A stretch of 47,238 nt of DNA from Chloroflexota bacterium (GCA_020628815.1 JAHDEN010000027.1:1-47238), one strand, 5' to 3'. Positions 26,546-36,348 are shown, numbered from the stretch's first letter. Notes: a model not told the origin generated them from the sequence alone. Program-made: numbers and translations.

Positions 26546-26920
26546 CTAAGGAGTAGATTTGCTGGACCAATTATTAATTTTCGAAAGTAGCTCTGGGAAT
26601 TCGACCGGTTTTGTGGCGTAATCGTCGCAACCGGCCGCTAAACATTTTTCTCGATCGCCAGACATAGCATGTGCCGTCAGGGCGATAATCGGGATACTGC
26701 CAGTATCGGAATCAGATTTAAGTTGTCTGGTTGCTTGTAGACCATCCATAACCGGCAGGCTGATATCCATTAAGATGAGATCAGGTTTTTCATTTTGGGC
26801 CATTTCAATACCCGTGATTCCATCTTCGGCACTTATTAAGTCAAACCCTTTTCGGCGTAAGCGCCGAGAGAGCATGTCTCTGTTCATTTCGTTGTCTTCT
26901 ATGAGAAGGATCGTGGTCAT
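26546..26920 (-). CDS. Single-domain response regulator (CheY/DivK-like)
   Basis: From the ATG at 26920 this is 124 residues of REC only. It has the acidic pair IEDNE, phospho-Asp52 in LILMDISLPVMDG, LTAHAMSG with the switch Thr, and DDYATKP with the conserved Lys. The frame could extend to 26965, but the shorter start is preceded by a GGGGT Shine-Dalgarno-like stretch and fits REC domains. With no output domain it probably passes phosphate to or from the hybrid kinase encoded next. Confidence 0.93.
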   Translation of the reverse strand: MTTILLIEDNEMNRDMLSRRLRRKGFDLISAEDGITGIEMAQNEKPDLILMDISLPVMDGLQATRQLKSDSDTGSIPIIALTAHAMSGDREKCLAAGCDDYATKPVEFPELLSKINNWSSKSTP

Positions 26921-27272
26921 ATTACCCCAAACAAAAATTAAATCGCGATTGAGCAAATCTTTCAATAAATGGTAGACAGTTTTGCCTATTTTTAGCAGAT
27001 GACAATTGTACCAAATCGAAAGAAAGTGTAGTGCTATAGTTTAAAAAAGAGAAAAAACTTCTCGAGAGTATGCCGCTTGTTAGTGTGTTTTCTGCTGTGC
27101 GCATAACCATACGGTTTAATTTTACAGTTTGATCTGTCTAAATCCCTCTTAAAATTCGATGCGTTATCGACTGAGTTAGCTAATGATAGTGTGATCGAAA
27201 AAAAATCCAAATGAAAAACAGGTGAAGGGTTTTGAGCAGCCTGCTCATAAATATTTACGAGATTACCGGCTG
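26921..27272. other. Gap between the degenerate helicase and the REC operon
   Basis: These 352 bases are AT-rich and hold no believable gene. A tight perfect dyad TGAGCAG-c-CTGCTCA lies at 27233-27247, just past the UvrD-like gene's stop. A possible minus-strand -10 (TACAAT, 27005-27010) sits about 85 bases upstream of the REC gene, but no good -35 accompanies it. Confidence 0.45.
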
Positions 27273-29393
27273 TTAGTTGTGGAGCTGTGATTTTAACGCT
27301 TGAAAAAGGGGACCATCCTGTCGGGCGCCGCGCCGATCTAAGTCAGATGTGGCCAGCAAAACACCGTGCGAACAGCGACTGCACAGCCCTGTCATGATTC
27401 TAGATAGCTGTTCATTTCTAATCCGGGCGTCGTCTTCTAAGGTCCAAGTTTGATTAATGCTCCAGCGAGGGTCAAGCACAAAGCCGTTGCTAAGCGGCTG
27501 CCGAGGCAGGTCCCACCAGCCTGTGGCTGATGTTTCGAGCCAAACTTGTACTTTTACCGGCCGCTCTTCTAATAGATAGGTTTGAATGGTGCTGATAAAT
27601 ACGCCGTTTGGATCAGGTGGTGCACCGATAGCGGGTGGGTTCGATGTGACCAATCCCCCATAAATGCCCCGCACAAGGGCTAGCCCCACCGCTTGATCAG
27701 ATTGGTCGAGCACGCGATCCCCCGCTTGTCGAAAGCGACTGGCCATTTGGATAAGCCAGTCACACACAGCGGCCAGCTTTTCAGTTTGCTGCTGATCATA
27801 AAACGGCGGCCGACTGAGCAGGTCGCTAAACAGATTGTGCAAGAAAAAGTCGGGCTGTAGCGGATTAGCACCCCGATTGCCATGTTCCTCTAGCCAAACG
27901 CGCAGTTGTTCGACCGCTTCTATAAAATGTTCACCAACTCGATCAATTTGATGCTGGGTGAGCGAGGTGGGTTCTAACAAACGGCCGGTCACAGGGGCGT
28001 ACAGCCATTCGGCTAACAAATTGGCCCGAACCGGATCAAGCCCCTCAATAGATAAGTGCAGCGCCTCTGCCACATCATGTTTGATCGGTTTTAGCCCTTC
28101 ATTATTATGGGGAGAATCTTGGTTTGTGTAGGCCCAATCATTGGCGATGAGCAGCCATGTGAGCCAAGCCCGCACTTGTGGCACCTCGCGTGGGCTTTCG
28201 CGCCGCCGGCTAATTTGGTGGGGGATGCCAGCCTGATGCAAAGATTGGACCAGCTTAAAGCGCAATGCCCCATCTAAATAAGGAAGGATGATGGCGATGT
28301 CGGCCGGTTCTAACCCTTCATCTGCCATAAGATCAGCGAGAGCCGGGCCGATATCGGCTAAGAGCTGGCGGCGGTAGCGGCTGTGGACGTGTCCCAAAAT
28401 TGTCGCCTGAATCGCTTCATCATCCCCCAATGGCTGACTGCCTAACAAAAAATGATTAACCCTATGGGCGATTTGATACACATGGTCAGCTTCGTGAAAG
28501 TTGTGGCTGAACCGGACACTTGTATCGGCCGCTTGGTCTAGCTCGCTGGCGAGTTCGGGGCTGGCTGATAAAAAACGTTTGTAGCCACCACCTTCATCTT
28601 GGGCGATGACGGCCGTTTCAACTTCGTTGAGCATTTGGGCGATAAAGTTGATCCCAACCGGCGTTTGCTCCTCCACATTGTCGGCTAACAGATGTTTGTA
28701 CCGGCCGGTTAACGTGGCAAAAAGCTCCTCGTTTTGCATGATGTAGCGATTAAACAGCTCAATGGTCAACGCAGTATCAATTAGATTGTTGGCGAAACAG
28801 CGCTGCCGAAATTGAAGCGCAGCCGCTTCCGCATCTTTTAACTGTTTGCGATGCTCAGGGTCTGTTCCCCAAGCGATGCGTTGCTTTTCAATCGCCTCTT
28901 CGACCGAGAGGCCATTAAATGCGGCACGCACCATGTTGTCTAGCAGCTGACTGACAATTTGCTGGGGGCGTAGGCGCAAATCTGCAAAATAACCATCCTT
29001 GATCATCGGATCGATGATTTGCCACATCATCGTTTGGGCCATGTCATAGGTGAGCACCAGTGGAGGGCGGGCCAATTTTTTAAATCCGGCCGGTTTGGCG
29101 ATGATGGGCCAATAAAAGGCGACCGATTCCCGGGCAAAGCCAAAAAATGTGGTGATGGTTAGATCAAGTAGGGCAGGCTGAGTGCTGTGATCCGCAATCG
29201 ATTGATATCGTTCTCGATGGGCAGAGTCCCCCACCAGCACTAAGATCGAATCGGCCGGTTCTCCAGATTCAAGTAGAGAACTAAAGCGTTCTTCGAGCAC
29301 CGTTGTTTTGCCAGACCCGGCAATCCCTGAAATGTAAATGCGTGGAGCAGGTTCAAGGTTAACAACGGCAAGCTGATCAGGCGTTAAATTCAT
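27273..29393 (-). CDS. UvrD/Rep-like SF1 ATPase with degenerate helicase motifs
   Basis: The 706 residues start with a helicase Q-motif (LTPDQLAVV) and an intact Walker A, GIAGSGKTT (23-31). Motif Ia-like LTITTFFGFARE follows. Where UvrD has VDEFQD, this protein has LADNVEEQ (237-243), so the catalytic Glu of Walker B is Asn. A later SRRRESPREVPQVRAWL resembles the UvrD 2B/motif IV region, and ISTIQTYLLEERPVKVQVWL resembles the motif V area but without HKSKGLE. It may bind ATP yet lack normal helicase action, like inactive AddB-type or nuclease-partner proteins (inference). No nuclease motif is clear. It follows the VWA-FHA gene after 26 bases. Confidence 0.78.
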   Translation of the reverse strand: MNLTPDQLAVVNLEPAPRIYISGIAGSGKTTVLEERFSSLLESGEPADSILVLVGDSAHRERYQSIADHSTQPALLDLTITTFFGFARESVAFYWPIIAKPAGFKKLARPPLVLTYDMAQTMMWQIIDPMIKDGYFADLRLRPQQIVSQLLDNMVRAAFNGLSVEEAIEKQRIAWGTDPEHRKQLKDAEAAALQFRQRCFANNLIDTALTIELFNRYIMQNEELFATLTGRYKHLLADNVEEQTPVGINFIAQMLNEVETAVIAQDEGGGYKRFLSASPELASELDQAADTSVRFSHNFHEADHVYQIAHRVNHFLLGSQPLGDDEAIQATILGHVHSRYRRQLLADIGPALADLMADEGLEPADIAIILPYLDGALRFKLVQSLHQAGIPHQISRRRESPREVPQVRAWLTWLLIANDWAYTNQDSPHNNEGLKPIKHDVAEALHLSIEGLDPVRANLLAEWLYAPVTGRLLEPTSLTQHQIDRVGEHFIEAVEQLRVWLEEHGNRGANPLQPDFFLHNLFSDLLSRPPFYDQQQTEKLAAVCDWLIQMASRFRQAGDRVLDQSDQAVGLALVRGIYGGLVTSNPPAIGAPPDPNGVFISTIQTYLLEERPVKVQVWLETSATGWWDLPRQPLSNGFVLDPRWSINQTWTLEDDARIRNEQLSRIMTGLCSRCSHGVLLATSDLDRRGARQDGPLFQALKSQLHN

Positions 29394-29419
29394 AGATGGG
29401 GTTTAGCCGGTTTTGTTTT

Positions 29420-31381
29420 TTAGCTCTGACGGAAGCGCAACACGAGCGCACCCATTTGGATCTCGTCCCCATTAACCAGCATTTGACCATAATCGGGCAA
29501 GGGGACCCCGTTGACGTATGTTCCGGCCGTCGATTGCTCATCGTACAGACGATAGCTATTGGCCTCACGGGCAAATGTCGCATGGATGCGCGAAACAGTT
29601 TGTTCTTTCTCGAAAGAGAGATCCGCTTTTGAGGGAGAACGGCCGAGCCGCTGTTCTAAACCGATCAGCGGCAAGGATATCGGGTCTGTGCCATCTGAGT
29701 CGATCACATCGAGCCAGTAGTTCATACCGGAATCGTCTGGGGTTTGGACCGAGACAGCTGTTTCGTCGCCAAAAGAGGCGCCCGGCCCGGCTGAGGCCAG
29801 ATTGTATTCATCAGGCTGCTGAAATTCGCTGCTGCGTGAGCGGCGCCGTGGTTTAGATGAAAAGGCAGACGAGAAGAGATCGGCTATTTTTATTTGTTTA
29901 CCCCCGGCACCGGAAAACAAAATCCAGTACGCTGCAACGGCGAGCAAAACGATGATCCCAATCAACCCAAAGAGCCATGAGCGGCCGAATGAGAATGATC
30001 TACCGGCCGCAATCGGCTCTGGCACAATCAAACTGTCGCCGGGAGCTACGTTTAATGTAAGCGCGGACGAGTTCCCCCGATTCCCATTTTCGTCCATAAC
30101 GGCCAAAATAATTTCGTTGGGGCCGTAGGCTAAGCCGGTTAAGCTCACATCGGCTGTGGCGAGTCCATCTTCGCTGACAGGTAGCTCTGCAACAAATTCC
30201 CCATTGCGTAACACTTGGGCGGTTGAAATCGCCCGTTCGCGGCCGTCGAGCCACGAAACCTCAACCGGTATCGAAATCTCTAGCGGTTGAGCCAAGTCAG
30301 GCATCACGGCTGTTTGGAAATATTCTTCTAGCCCGAACTCAACTTTCAGCTGGTCGGCCGGAAACTGAGCTGAGGTAAACGCTTCAACGGTTGGGTAGTC
30401 GCGCATGCGGGCTGCGATGGGAACATTGCCCGGCACAGGCTCGGCCGGACGGTAGCGGATGACGATCTGACGGCCGAGAGAGCTAACTGTCCCCCAGAGC
30501 AAATTGATCCCTTCTTGATTGAGCTCAGTGTAATAACCACCGGTTCGATCAGATAAATTTTGTAGAAAACGTTGACCCTCATCTGGGTTGAAAATTAGAC
30601 TGTTGTTTAGGTGGACCGTATGGATCGGCACATTTAGATCGACCGCTTTTTGAATCACTGAAACTTCATCCGTTCGCGTGCTGACCGAGTCGGTCCCATC
30701 TGTAAACACCACAATCGAGGCGATCATTTCCGGCCGGGGCTTTAACCCATCAACCTGCCCTAACAAACTGTCCAAACTATCGTAAAGGGCGGTTGAACCT
30801 TCCTGAATCGGGGGTTCATCTGCCAGCCAATTGATGACGCTGTTCCTAAAAAAGGTAGGCTCAAGCAAAATTTTTGGATCTGAAAAATCGACCGCATAGA
30901 TACCAAACGTATCCATCCGTTCAACCATGTAGCTACTTTCTTCATTCCCCGCGAAAATCTGAACCGCCTCTTGAATCCCTACCAGCTCGGCCGCAACGCC
31001 GCTGGGCGTGTCCAAAAGCACTAGCGTGAGCGTCCCGACACTTTCCTCATCAATCGAAACAAATTGCTCTTGCGAGATTGTTTCCGCTCCGTGTTGGATC
31101 TCGATAGGGGTTTGAGTTGTATCGATCCGCTGACCGTTACTTTGCACACCAATGAGGCGCAAACTAATGATCGGCAGGGTGCTTGTGTCGATTCCTGTTA
31201 ACTCCAAGCGAGAAGGCTCGCTGTCTTGCCCCCAAGCATGACCGCTAAGAAGCAGCACAATCACTAAGCTAACAGTATAAATAAAGGGTTTTATTAGGTT
31301 GGTTTTCGGTTTCACTTTGGTTTTGGAAGAGGATAGTCTGATACCAAGCTGGGTAAGAAACTGGCCCAGCGATTCTAACAT
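29420..31381 (-). CDS. VWA-domain and FHA-domain membrane protein
   Basis: The 653 residues have an N-terminal hydrophobic segment (LIKPFIYTVSLVIVLLLSGH, about 29-48). An outer VWA-like domain (about 95-310) has LVLLDTPSG where the MIDAS DxSxS is expected and VVFTDGTDS later. Beta-sandwich modules follow, then a second membrane segment (WLFGLIGIIVLLAVAAYWIL, about 470-490), an Arg/Ser-rich stretch, and a C-terminal FHA domain (RLGRSPSKADLSF, VSRIHATF, TAGTYVNG). FHA domains bind phosphothreonine, so this protein may couple an outer ligand to a phosphorylated cytoplasmic partner. The MIDAS is incomplete. Its gene is divergent from the solute-binding lipoprotein gene. Confidence 0.88.
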   Translation of the reverse strand: MLESLGQFLTQLGIRLSSSKTKVKPKTNLIKPFIYTVSLVIVLLLSGHAWGQDSEPSRLELTGIDTSTLPIISLRLIGVQSNGQRIDTTQTPIEIQHGAETISQEQFVSIDEESVGTLTLVLLDTPSGVAAELVGIQEAVQIFAGNEESSYMVERMDTFGIYAVDFSDPKILLEPTFFRNSVINWLADEPPIQEGSTALYDSLDSLLGQVDGLKPRPEMIASIVVFTDGTDSVSTRTDEVSVIQKAVDLNVPIHTVHLNNSLIFNPDEGQRFLQNLSDRTGGYYTELNQEGINLLWGTVSSLGRQIVIRYRPAEPVPGNVPIAARMRDYPTVEAFTSAQFPADQLKVEFGLEEYFQTAVMPDLAQPLEISIPVEVSWLDGRERAISTAQVLRNGEFVAELPVSEDGLATADVSLTGLAYGPNEIILAVMDENGNRGNSSALTLNVAPGDSLIVPEPIAAGRSFSFGRSWLFGLIGIIVLLAVAAYWILFSGAGGKQIKIADLFSSAFSSKPRRRSRSSEFQQPDEYNLASAGPGASFGDETAVSVQTPDDSGMNYWLDVIDSDGTDPISLPLIGLEQRLGRSPSKADLSFEKEQTVSRIHATFAREANSYRLYDEQSTAGTYVNGVPLPDYGQMLVNGDEIQMGALVLRFRQS

Positions 31382-31467
31382 TATGTAACTATAACAGATG
31401 TGCTATTTTGTGAAAAATTGACCACATCGTTTGTCAGGGCAAATCCCATCGGCTAGCATCCTCCGTA

Positions 31468-33405
31468 ATGTCTGATCACACCACACATGCAAACCGTTCA
31501 CACCATGTTTTTCTCTTTGTCTGCACGCTTGTGTTCTTAACCGTTGGTATTGCCAGCTGCTCGGCTAACACCCTGTCACTCCCTTTCGGGATCGGCGAAG
31601 ATGAGGTATCTGCAACCCCGACGCCTACCGTTACCCCAACCCCTACACCATCGTATGCGGACCAAATTTTGGGACGGGTTGATGCGGGCAGCGGCCTGTT
31701 GCCGGTGGTTGAATTTGATCCAGAGGCTGAATTTGCCCTGCTAGATGTGGGGATTGTTCAAAATCAGATCAACACGCTTGATCCACAGGTGACAGGCGAT
31801 CTGGAAGAGCTAGAAATTGCGGCAAACTTGTTCCCGGGGCTGACCCGCTATAACGAGCTGACCCGCCGCATTGAGCTGCATTTGGCTCGCGGTTGGCGCG
31901 TGAGCGAAGATGGGATGACGTGGACGTTTGATTTGCGTGAGGATGTGTATTGGCTGCGGCCGGTCGGCACCGAGGGGCTGATTCCGTTATTGCCCGCTGA
32001 AGGGGGCATTGTGCGGGTCGAAGCGATCCGGCCGGTGTATGCAGAAGATGTGGTCTTTGCGGTACGTCGCGCTTGCGATCCCAGTACAGGCACGCCCGAC
32101 CCCATCCCCCTGTTTTTGATACATGGGTGCGAGGCGATCAATAGTTTGGATGACGCTACCGATGCAGATTTAACTGAAATTGGTGCCCGAGCCGTTTCGC
32201 CGTTTACGGTTGAATTTAAGCTGACAAATCCTTCAAGCGCTTTTTTAACCGTCACATCGCTGCCGGTCATGAAAGCTGTTCCGGTAGATGTGGTAACGGC
32301 GGCCGAAGCTGAATTTGAAGATTGGACCAACCCCGAAGACGGTGCGGTTGTCTCGGCCGGACCCTTTGTGCTCGACCCAAACTCAGACTACGAAGCCCAA
32401 CTAAATCTAGAAAAAAACCCACTCTGGCCTCATCAATCGATGGGTAATGTGAACCGAGTCAAGGTCTATTTGTTTGAAGATGGCATTCAGGCCTTAAATC
32501 AATGGAACCGACGTGAGCTAGATATCGTCCCGATCCCCGCATCGCAACAAGCGTTCATTTTTGCTGATAGCCCGCAAAAGGTGATGTCAGTCACCGAGAA
32601 TTCGGTTTTCTTCTTGGTCTTTAATCACGAGAGCGAGATTTTTAAAATCCCTCAGCTGCGGCGGGCTTTTTCGGCCGCCATTGATCGAGAAGAGATTATC
32701 AGCGAAGTTTTCAACGAGCGAGGCTATCCGGCGCGTCATTTGACCCCGCCCGGCGCATTTGGCGCTCCACCTGACGACCAAGTTGGGGTGGGCTTTAATG
32801 CTGACTTTGCCCGCCGAGCGATGGCAGAAGGTGGAGTTACTGCCTGTCGTTTCTTGCCCACCATCCGGTATACGGTCAGCTCGTCCGACACGTCGCTGTT
32901 TCAAGCCGAGCTTGTTAGGGATATGTGGGTTGAAGAGCTGGGCTGCCCCGAAGAAAAAATTGTGATCGAGCAGGTCCCCTTTGGTGAGTTGTTGGCGATG
33001 ACGCAGCCGAATGCGGATAGTTTGCGGCCGGATATCTGGGACCTTGGCTGGACCGGCTTTTACCCCGATAGCGCGGACTGGTTTATCCAGATTATTCATT
33101 GCCGGAACGGGGCGAATGCGATGAACCGGCCGTGTACCGGTTTAGACAACGACATCTTGCGAGCAGCCGTGAGCAACCCTGATGAGCGGCCCGATTTATA
33201 CCGCAATATCGAATCGCAGCTGTTTAGTGAAGATGGTTTGTATCCAATTGCTCCGATTTATGGAGACATGCGGTATTATCTGCGCCAAACTTGGCTGTCG
33301 CTGGTGCCGGGCACCACGCTAGATGAGCGGCACAGTATGCTGATCCGTGCGTATGATGCGTTTAGCATTAATCAAGAGCTAAAAGAAATTGAGCAGCAAC
33401 AGTAA
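31468..33405 (+). CDS. Oligopeptide-type ABC solute-binding lipoprotein (SBP family 5)
   Basis: The 645 residues start with a signal sequence (FLFVCTLVFLTVGIAS) and a lipobox Cys31 (IASC). A TPTPTVTPTPTPS linker (about 50-62) comes next. The family-5 binding fold follows: IAANLFPGLTRYNELTRR, GMTWTFDLREDVYW, YAEDVVFAVRRACD, LRRAFSAAIDREEIISEVFN and WDLGWTGFYPDSADW. It would capture peptides or similar solutes at the membrane face. No permease or ATPase gene is adjacent, so it either serves a distant transporter or acts as a sensor. Lgt, encoded at 40549, would lipidate it. Confidence 0.93.
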   Translation: MSDHTTHANRSHHVFLFVCTLVFLTVGIASCSANTLSLPFGIGEDEVSATPTPTVTPTPTPSYADQILGRVDAGSGLLPVVEFDPEAEFALLDVGIVQNQINTLDPQVTGDLEELEIAANLFPGLTRYNELTRRIELHLARGWRVSEDGMTWTFDLREDVYWLRPVGTEGLIPLLPAEGGIVRVEAIRPVYAEDVVFAVRRACDPSTGTPDPIPLFLIHGCEAINSLDDATDADLTEIGARAVSPFTVEFKLTNPSSAFLTVTSLPVMKAVPVDVVTAAEAEFEDWTNPEDGAVVSAGPFVLDPNSDYEAQLNLEKNPLWPHQSMGNVNRVKVYLFEDGIQALNQWNRRELDIVPIPASQQAFIFADSPQKVMSVTENSVFFLVFNHESEIFKIPQLRRAFSAAIDREEIISEVFNERGYPARHLTPPGAFGAPPDDQVGVGFNADFARRAMAEGGVTACRFLPTIRYTVSSSDTSLFQAELVRDMWVEELGCPEEKIVIEQVPFGELLAMTQPNADSLRPDIWDLGWTGFYPDSADWFIQIIHCRNGANAMNRPCTGLDNDILRAAVSNPDERPDLYRNIESQLFSEDGLYPIAPIYGDMRYYLRQTWLSLVPGTTLDERHSMLIRAYDAFSINQELKEIEQQQ

Positions 33406-33455
33406 ATGGCTGATGCAACGTAAGATGTGAAAAACAAATCGTTCAGAATTTGACT

Positions 33456-34175
33456 ATGACTTGGTTTGATCAAACACCACAATTTAATATCACCCTTTCG
33501 GCCGAACAGCGCGAGCAATTTGACATCTATGAACGGCTGTTGCTTGAGTGGAACAGCCGTATGAATTTGACGGCCGTGCGGGATGCAGAGGGGATTCGCC
33601 TGCGCCATTTTTTAGACTCCCTTACCGGCGGGTTGATTCCTAGTTTGGCTCATCCTGGCCTAAAGCTGATTGATGTGGGGACCGGCGCTGGTCTGCCCGG
33701 GTTACCGCTCAAGTTGGTTTATCCCGATCTGCATCTAACATTGACCGATAGCGTGACGCGCAAGACCCACTTTTTGCAGGCTGTAGTTGATGAATTGGGG
33801 CTTAAAAATGTGACTGTTTTGGCTGAACGGGCCGAAGATTTGGGGCAATCGGCCGAACACAGGCAGCAATACGATGTTGCACTGGCTCGTAGCGTTGCGT
33901 TCATGCCGGTGCTGCTTGAGTATCTTGTGCCGCTCACAAAAGTGGGGGGCCGCACAATTTGTTTTAAGGGAGACAATGCGCCAAACGAGACGGGTGAAGG
34001 GGCGTTTGCGGCTGAAAAGCTGGGGGCGGCCGAGCCAACGTTTATCACAGCCCAGCTACCTGAGCATGACAAACAGCATTATCTGGTGATCTACGAAAAA
34101 ATAGGCGAAACTCCGTCTGAATATCCTCGTCGGCCGGGACGGCCGTTGAAAAAGCCACTGTTGCCTAAAAAATAG
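33456..34175 (+). CDS. rsmG: 16S rRNA (guanine527-N7)-methyltransferase RsmG (GidB)
   Basis: This SAM-dependent enzyme methylates N7 of G527 in the 530 loop of 16S rRNA; loss gives low-level streptomycin resistance in other bacteria. The product is 239 residues from ATG 33456 (a TTG at 33450 is in frame). Motifs are WNSRMNLTAVRD, RHFLDSL, the SAM loop LIDVGTGAGLPGLPLKLVYP, DSVTRKTHFL, and VALARSVAFMPVLLEYLVP. The C-terminus is extended by a basic, Pro-rich tail (RRPGRPLKKPLLPKK). It is 50 bases after the solute-binding protein gene. Confidence 0.95.
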   Translation: MTWFDQTPQFNITLSAEQREQFDIYERLLLEWNSRMNLTAVRDAEGIRLRHFLDSLTGGLIPSLAHPGLKLIDVGTGAGLPGLPLKLVYPDLHLTLTDSVTRKTHFLQAVVDELGLKNVTVLAERAEDLGQSAEHRQQYDVALARSVAFMPVLLEYLVPLTKVGGRTICFKGDNAPNETGEGAFAAEKLGAAEPTFITAQLPEHDKQHYLVIYEKIGETPSEYPRRPGRPLKKPLLPKK

Positions 34176-34219
34176 GGATGCGATTGCAGAGCAGGCTGCC
34201 CCGATTAGACTCAGATTAT

Positions 34220-36214
34220 TTATTGCGACCGTAAAACAACCGCTTTGTAAATCTGCTCAGGTTTAAGCTTTCCTTTTAGATGGGTATACCCTAGAGCTTC
34301 GAACTTAAGGTCGTCATGGTTTGATGGGATCCCTTCTGACAGATTTAGATCCCCTGATTGATACACAGAATCAGAGACAACAATTTCGCCGTCGGCCGCG
34401 ATATCAACCAAGCGATGCGCCGTATGAACCGCCTCACCCACGAGTGCGAAATTTAAGCGCTTGGCCGCACCCACATTCCCCATCACAACTTGACCTCGGT
34501 CAATGCCAATGCCTAAGCCCAGCAAAACATCATAAACTTCATCCCATTTTGTGCGCAGAGATTCAAATAGAACCTGCATCTGGATCGCCGTTTCAACCGC
34601 TTTTTGCGTTGCGTCCTCTTGCTCAAGTGGGGCATTAAAACCGATCATCAGTTCGTCACCCGCTAGGTCAAAAATGGTTCCATCCATCCGATAGACGATG
34701 GCGGTCATTTTCTCAAAAAACTCGTTCAAAATTTCGATTGAGTTTTCTGGTGTTTGGGACAAGATCATTTTGATCGAACCACGTAAGTCTGCAAACAGCA
34801 CAACTACATCCTGCTTTTTGCGCTCATACATTTTTTCCGGATGTTCGATCATTTGATCAACCACCCGTGGGCTCATATAGCGAGAAAAGGTTTCGTGCAG
34901 CTGCTGATTTTTGATGTGAGCCTCTTCCAGCCTCCGCTCTTCCTCTCGCTTTCGCAGAGAAATATCCTGCATAAACAGCATGTACCCAACATTGTGGATG
35001 GGGGTGATGCTGGCAAAATAAAACCGGTCTGGTGGCACATGTAGCTCAATGGATTGGTGGGATTCTCTTTGAGCCGAGAATAGGGGCAAAATAATGTTTA
35101 GTTGAGGGACATCTTTGATATGAGATCCGACATGGTTTGAAATGTCAGAGCCAAAAGCGCGGGAGGCGGCCCGGTTGATCAGTTCGATCTTCTTGTCTTC
35201 AGAAAGCACAATGATCGCTTCTGAAGATTGAGCCAGGATGACTTCCATCCGTTTGCGCTGCTCGTTCATTTCGCGGAACAGGGTGGCGTTCCGAATCGCA
35301 ACAGCGATTTGCCCTGCAACAGTTTCGAGCAAACTTATATCAGCTTCTTGAAAATGGTTGGGATTGCGGTGCATCAGCACCAAGACCCCTTCGGTAGCCA
35401 CCCGGCTGCTCAACGGTGTGGCCACGGCCGAGCCGACATCACCCACGTCGTCCGGTAGTTTTAGCCAGCGCGAGTCAGTTTGGGTGTCGTCAACAATGAT
35501 GCTTGTTTGATTTTCTATCGCCCAGCCTGCTAACCCCTCATGAAAGACCTGTTGGTTGACATTGTCAATATGCTCAATTTGTCCGTCTTCACGAATGACA
35601 ATTCGGTTGACCAATGATCCATCGGTTGAAAGTAAAAAGAGATTTCCTCGGGTTGCTGAAAAGACTTGTTTTGTGCCGAACATCACTTCATTCAGCGTTT
35701 GTGTAAGATCAAGGCCGGTGTCATTGACGGCTCGATTTACCTCGTGCAATAGGCGTAACCGGTTTCGTTCAGCCTGTAAGTTTAGTTGGGCTTTGCGCAA
35801 TCGAATAAGCGCACGACTGCGTACGATAAGCTCTTCTTTATTATGCGGCCGGGTCAGAAATTCATCCGCCCCCACATCAATCCCCTGAATACGATACTCA
35901 AGATCACGTAAGGCGGTAACCATAATGACCGGGATTAACTGAGTTTCAGGGTCACTTTTTAGGCGCTGGCATACCTCAAATCCATTCATGATCGGCATCA
36001 TGACATCTAAGAGAATTAGGTCGGGTAGCTCATTTTTGGCCAGCTCTAACCCCTCGATAGGGGTTTCAGCTTCCAAAATATTGTACCCATGCATATTTAA
36101 TTGCGAGCCTAGAAGTAACCTATTGTCCGCATTATCATCAATGATGAGAATTGTTGATGGTTGAGTCACAGATTCTTCGAGCCCTTTTTTAGGCAGGATA
36201 GGAAGATGTGTCAT
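34220..36214 (-). CDS. REC-GAF-PAS protein with class III nucleotidyl cyclase domain (noncanonical active site)
   Basis: The 664 residues read: REC (about 21-140, Asp70 in LILLDVMMP, but the usual KP Lys is Arg in LTRPHN), a coiled segment, GAF (about 155-315), PAS (about 320-425), a second coiled segment, and a class III cyclase domain (about 468-640). Both metal Asp are present (LFADLRGS Asp475, LAGDEL Asp520), as is the transition-state Arg (Arg601). By eye, the substrate-binding Lys aligns with Asp516, the base-specifying Asp with Glu594 (VGEAVH) and the transition-state Asn with His597. Activity and nucleotide choice are therefore open. It lies downstream of recF on the same strand. Confidence 0.9.
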   Translation of the reverse strand: MTHLPILPKKGLEESVTQPSTILIIDDNADNRLLLGSQLNMHGYNILEAETPIEGLELAKNELPDLILLDVMMPIMNGFEVCQRLKSDPETQLIPVIMVTALRDLEYRIQGIDVGADEFLTRPHNKEELIVRSRALIRLRKAQLNLQAERNRLRLLHEVNRAVNDTGLDLTQTLNEVMFGTKQVFSATRGNLFLLSTDGSLVNRIVIREDGQIEHIDNVNQQVFHEGLAGWAIENQTSIIVDDTQTDSRWLKLPDDVGDVGSAVATPLSSRVATEGVLVLMHRNPNHFQEADISLLETVAGQIAVAIRNATLFREMNEQRKRMEVILAQSSEAIIVLSEDKKIELINRAASRAFGSDISNHVGSHIKDVPQLNIILPLFSAQRESHQSIELHVPPDRFYFASITPIHNVGYMLFMQDISLRKREEERRLEEAHIKNQQLHETFSRYMSPRVVDQMIEHPEKMYERKKQDVVVLFADLRGSIKMILSQTPENSIEILNEFFEKMTAIVYRMDGTIFDLAGDELMIGFNAPLEQEDATQKAVETAIQMQVLFESLRTKWDEVYDVLLGLGIGIDRGQVVMGNVGAAKRLNFALVGEAVHTAHRLVDIAADGEIVVSDSVYQSGDLNLSEGIPSNHDDLKFEALGYTHLKGKLKPEQIYKAVVLRSQ

Positions 36215-36348
36215 GGTATAAATCTATCTTGAGTAATGGTTAACATCCAACGTTTTAGGAGTACGGTAGTACTGAAAGTCGCTTCAAGCGTTGGCTTGTT
36301 AATGGCTGAGAGTAATATTTTATTATTCTTTAACGATCGAATGTGCAA

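Noticed and set aside
32587-33099. 170-residue minus-strand ORF inside the solute-binding protein gene
   Set aside because: It lies wholly inside a clear family-5 binding-protein gene on the other strand. No domain is recognisable.
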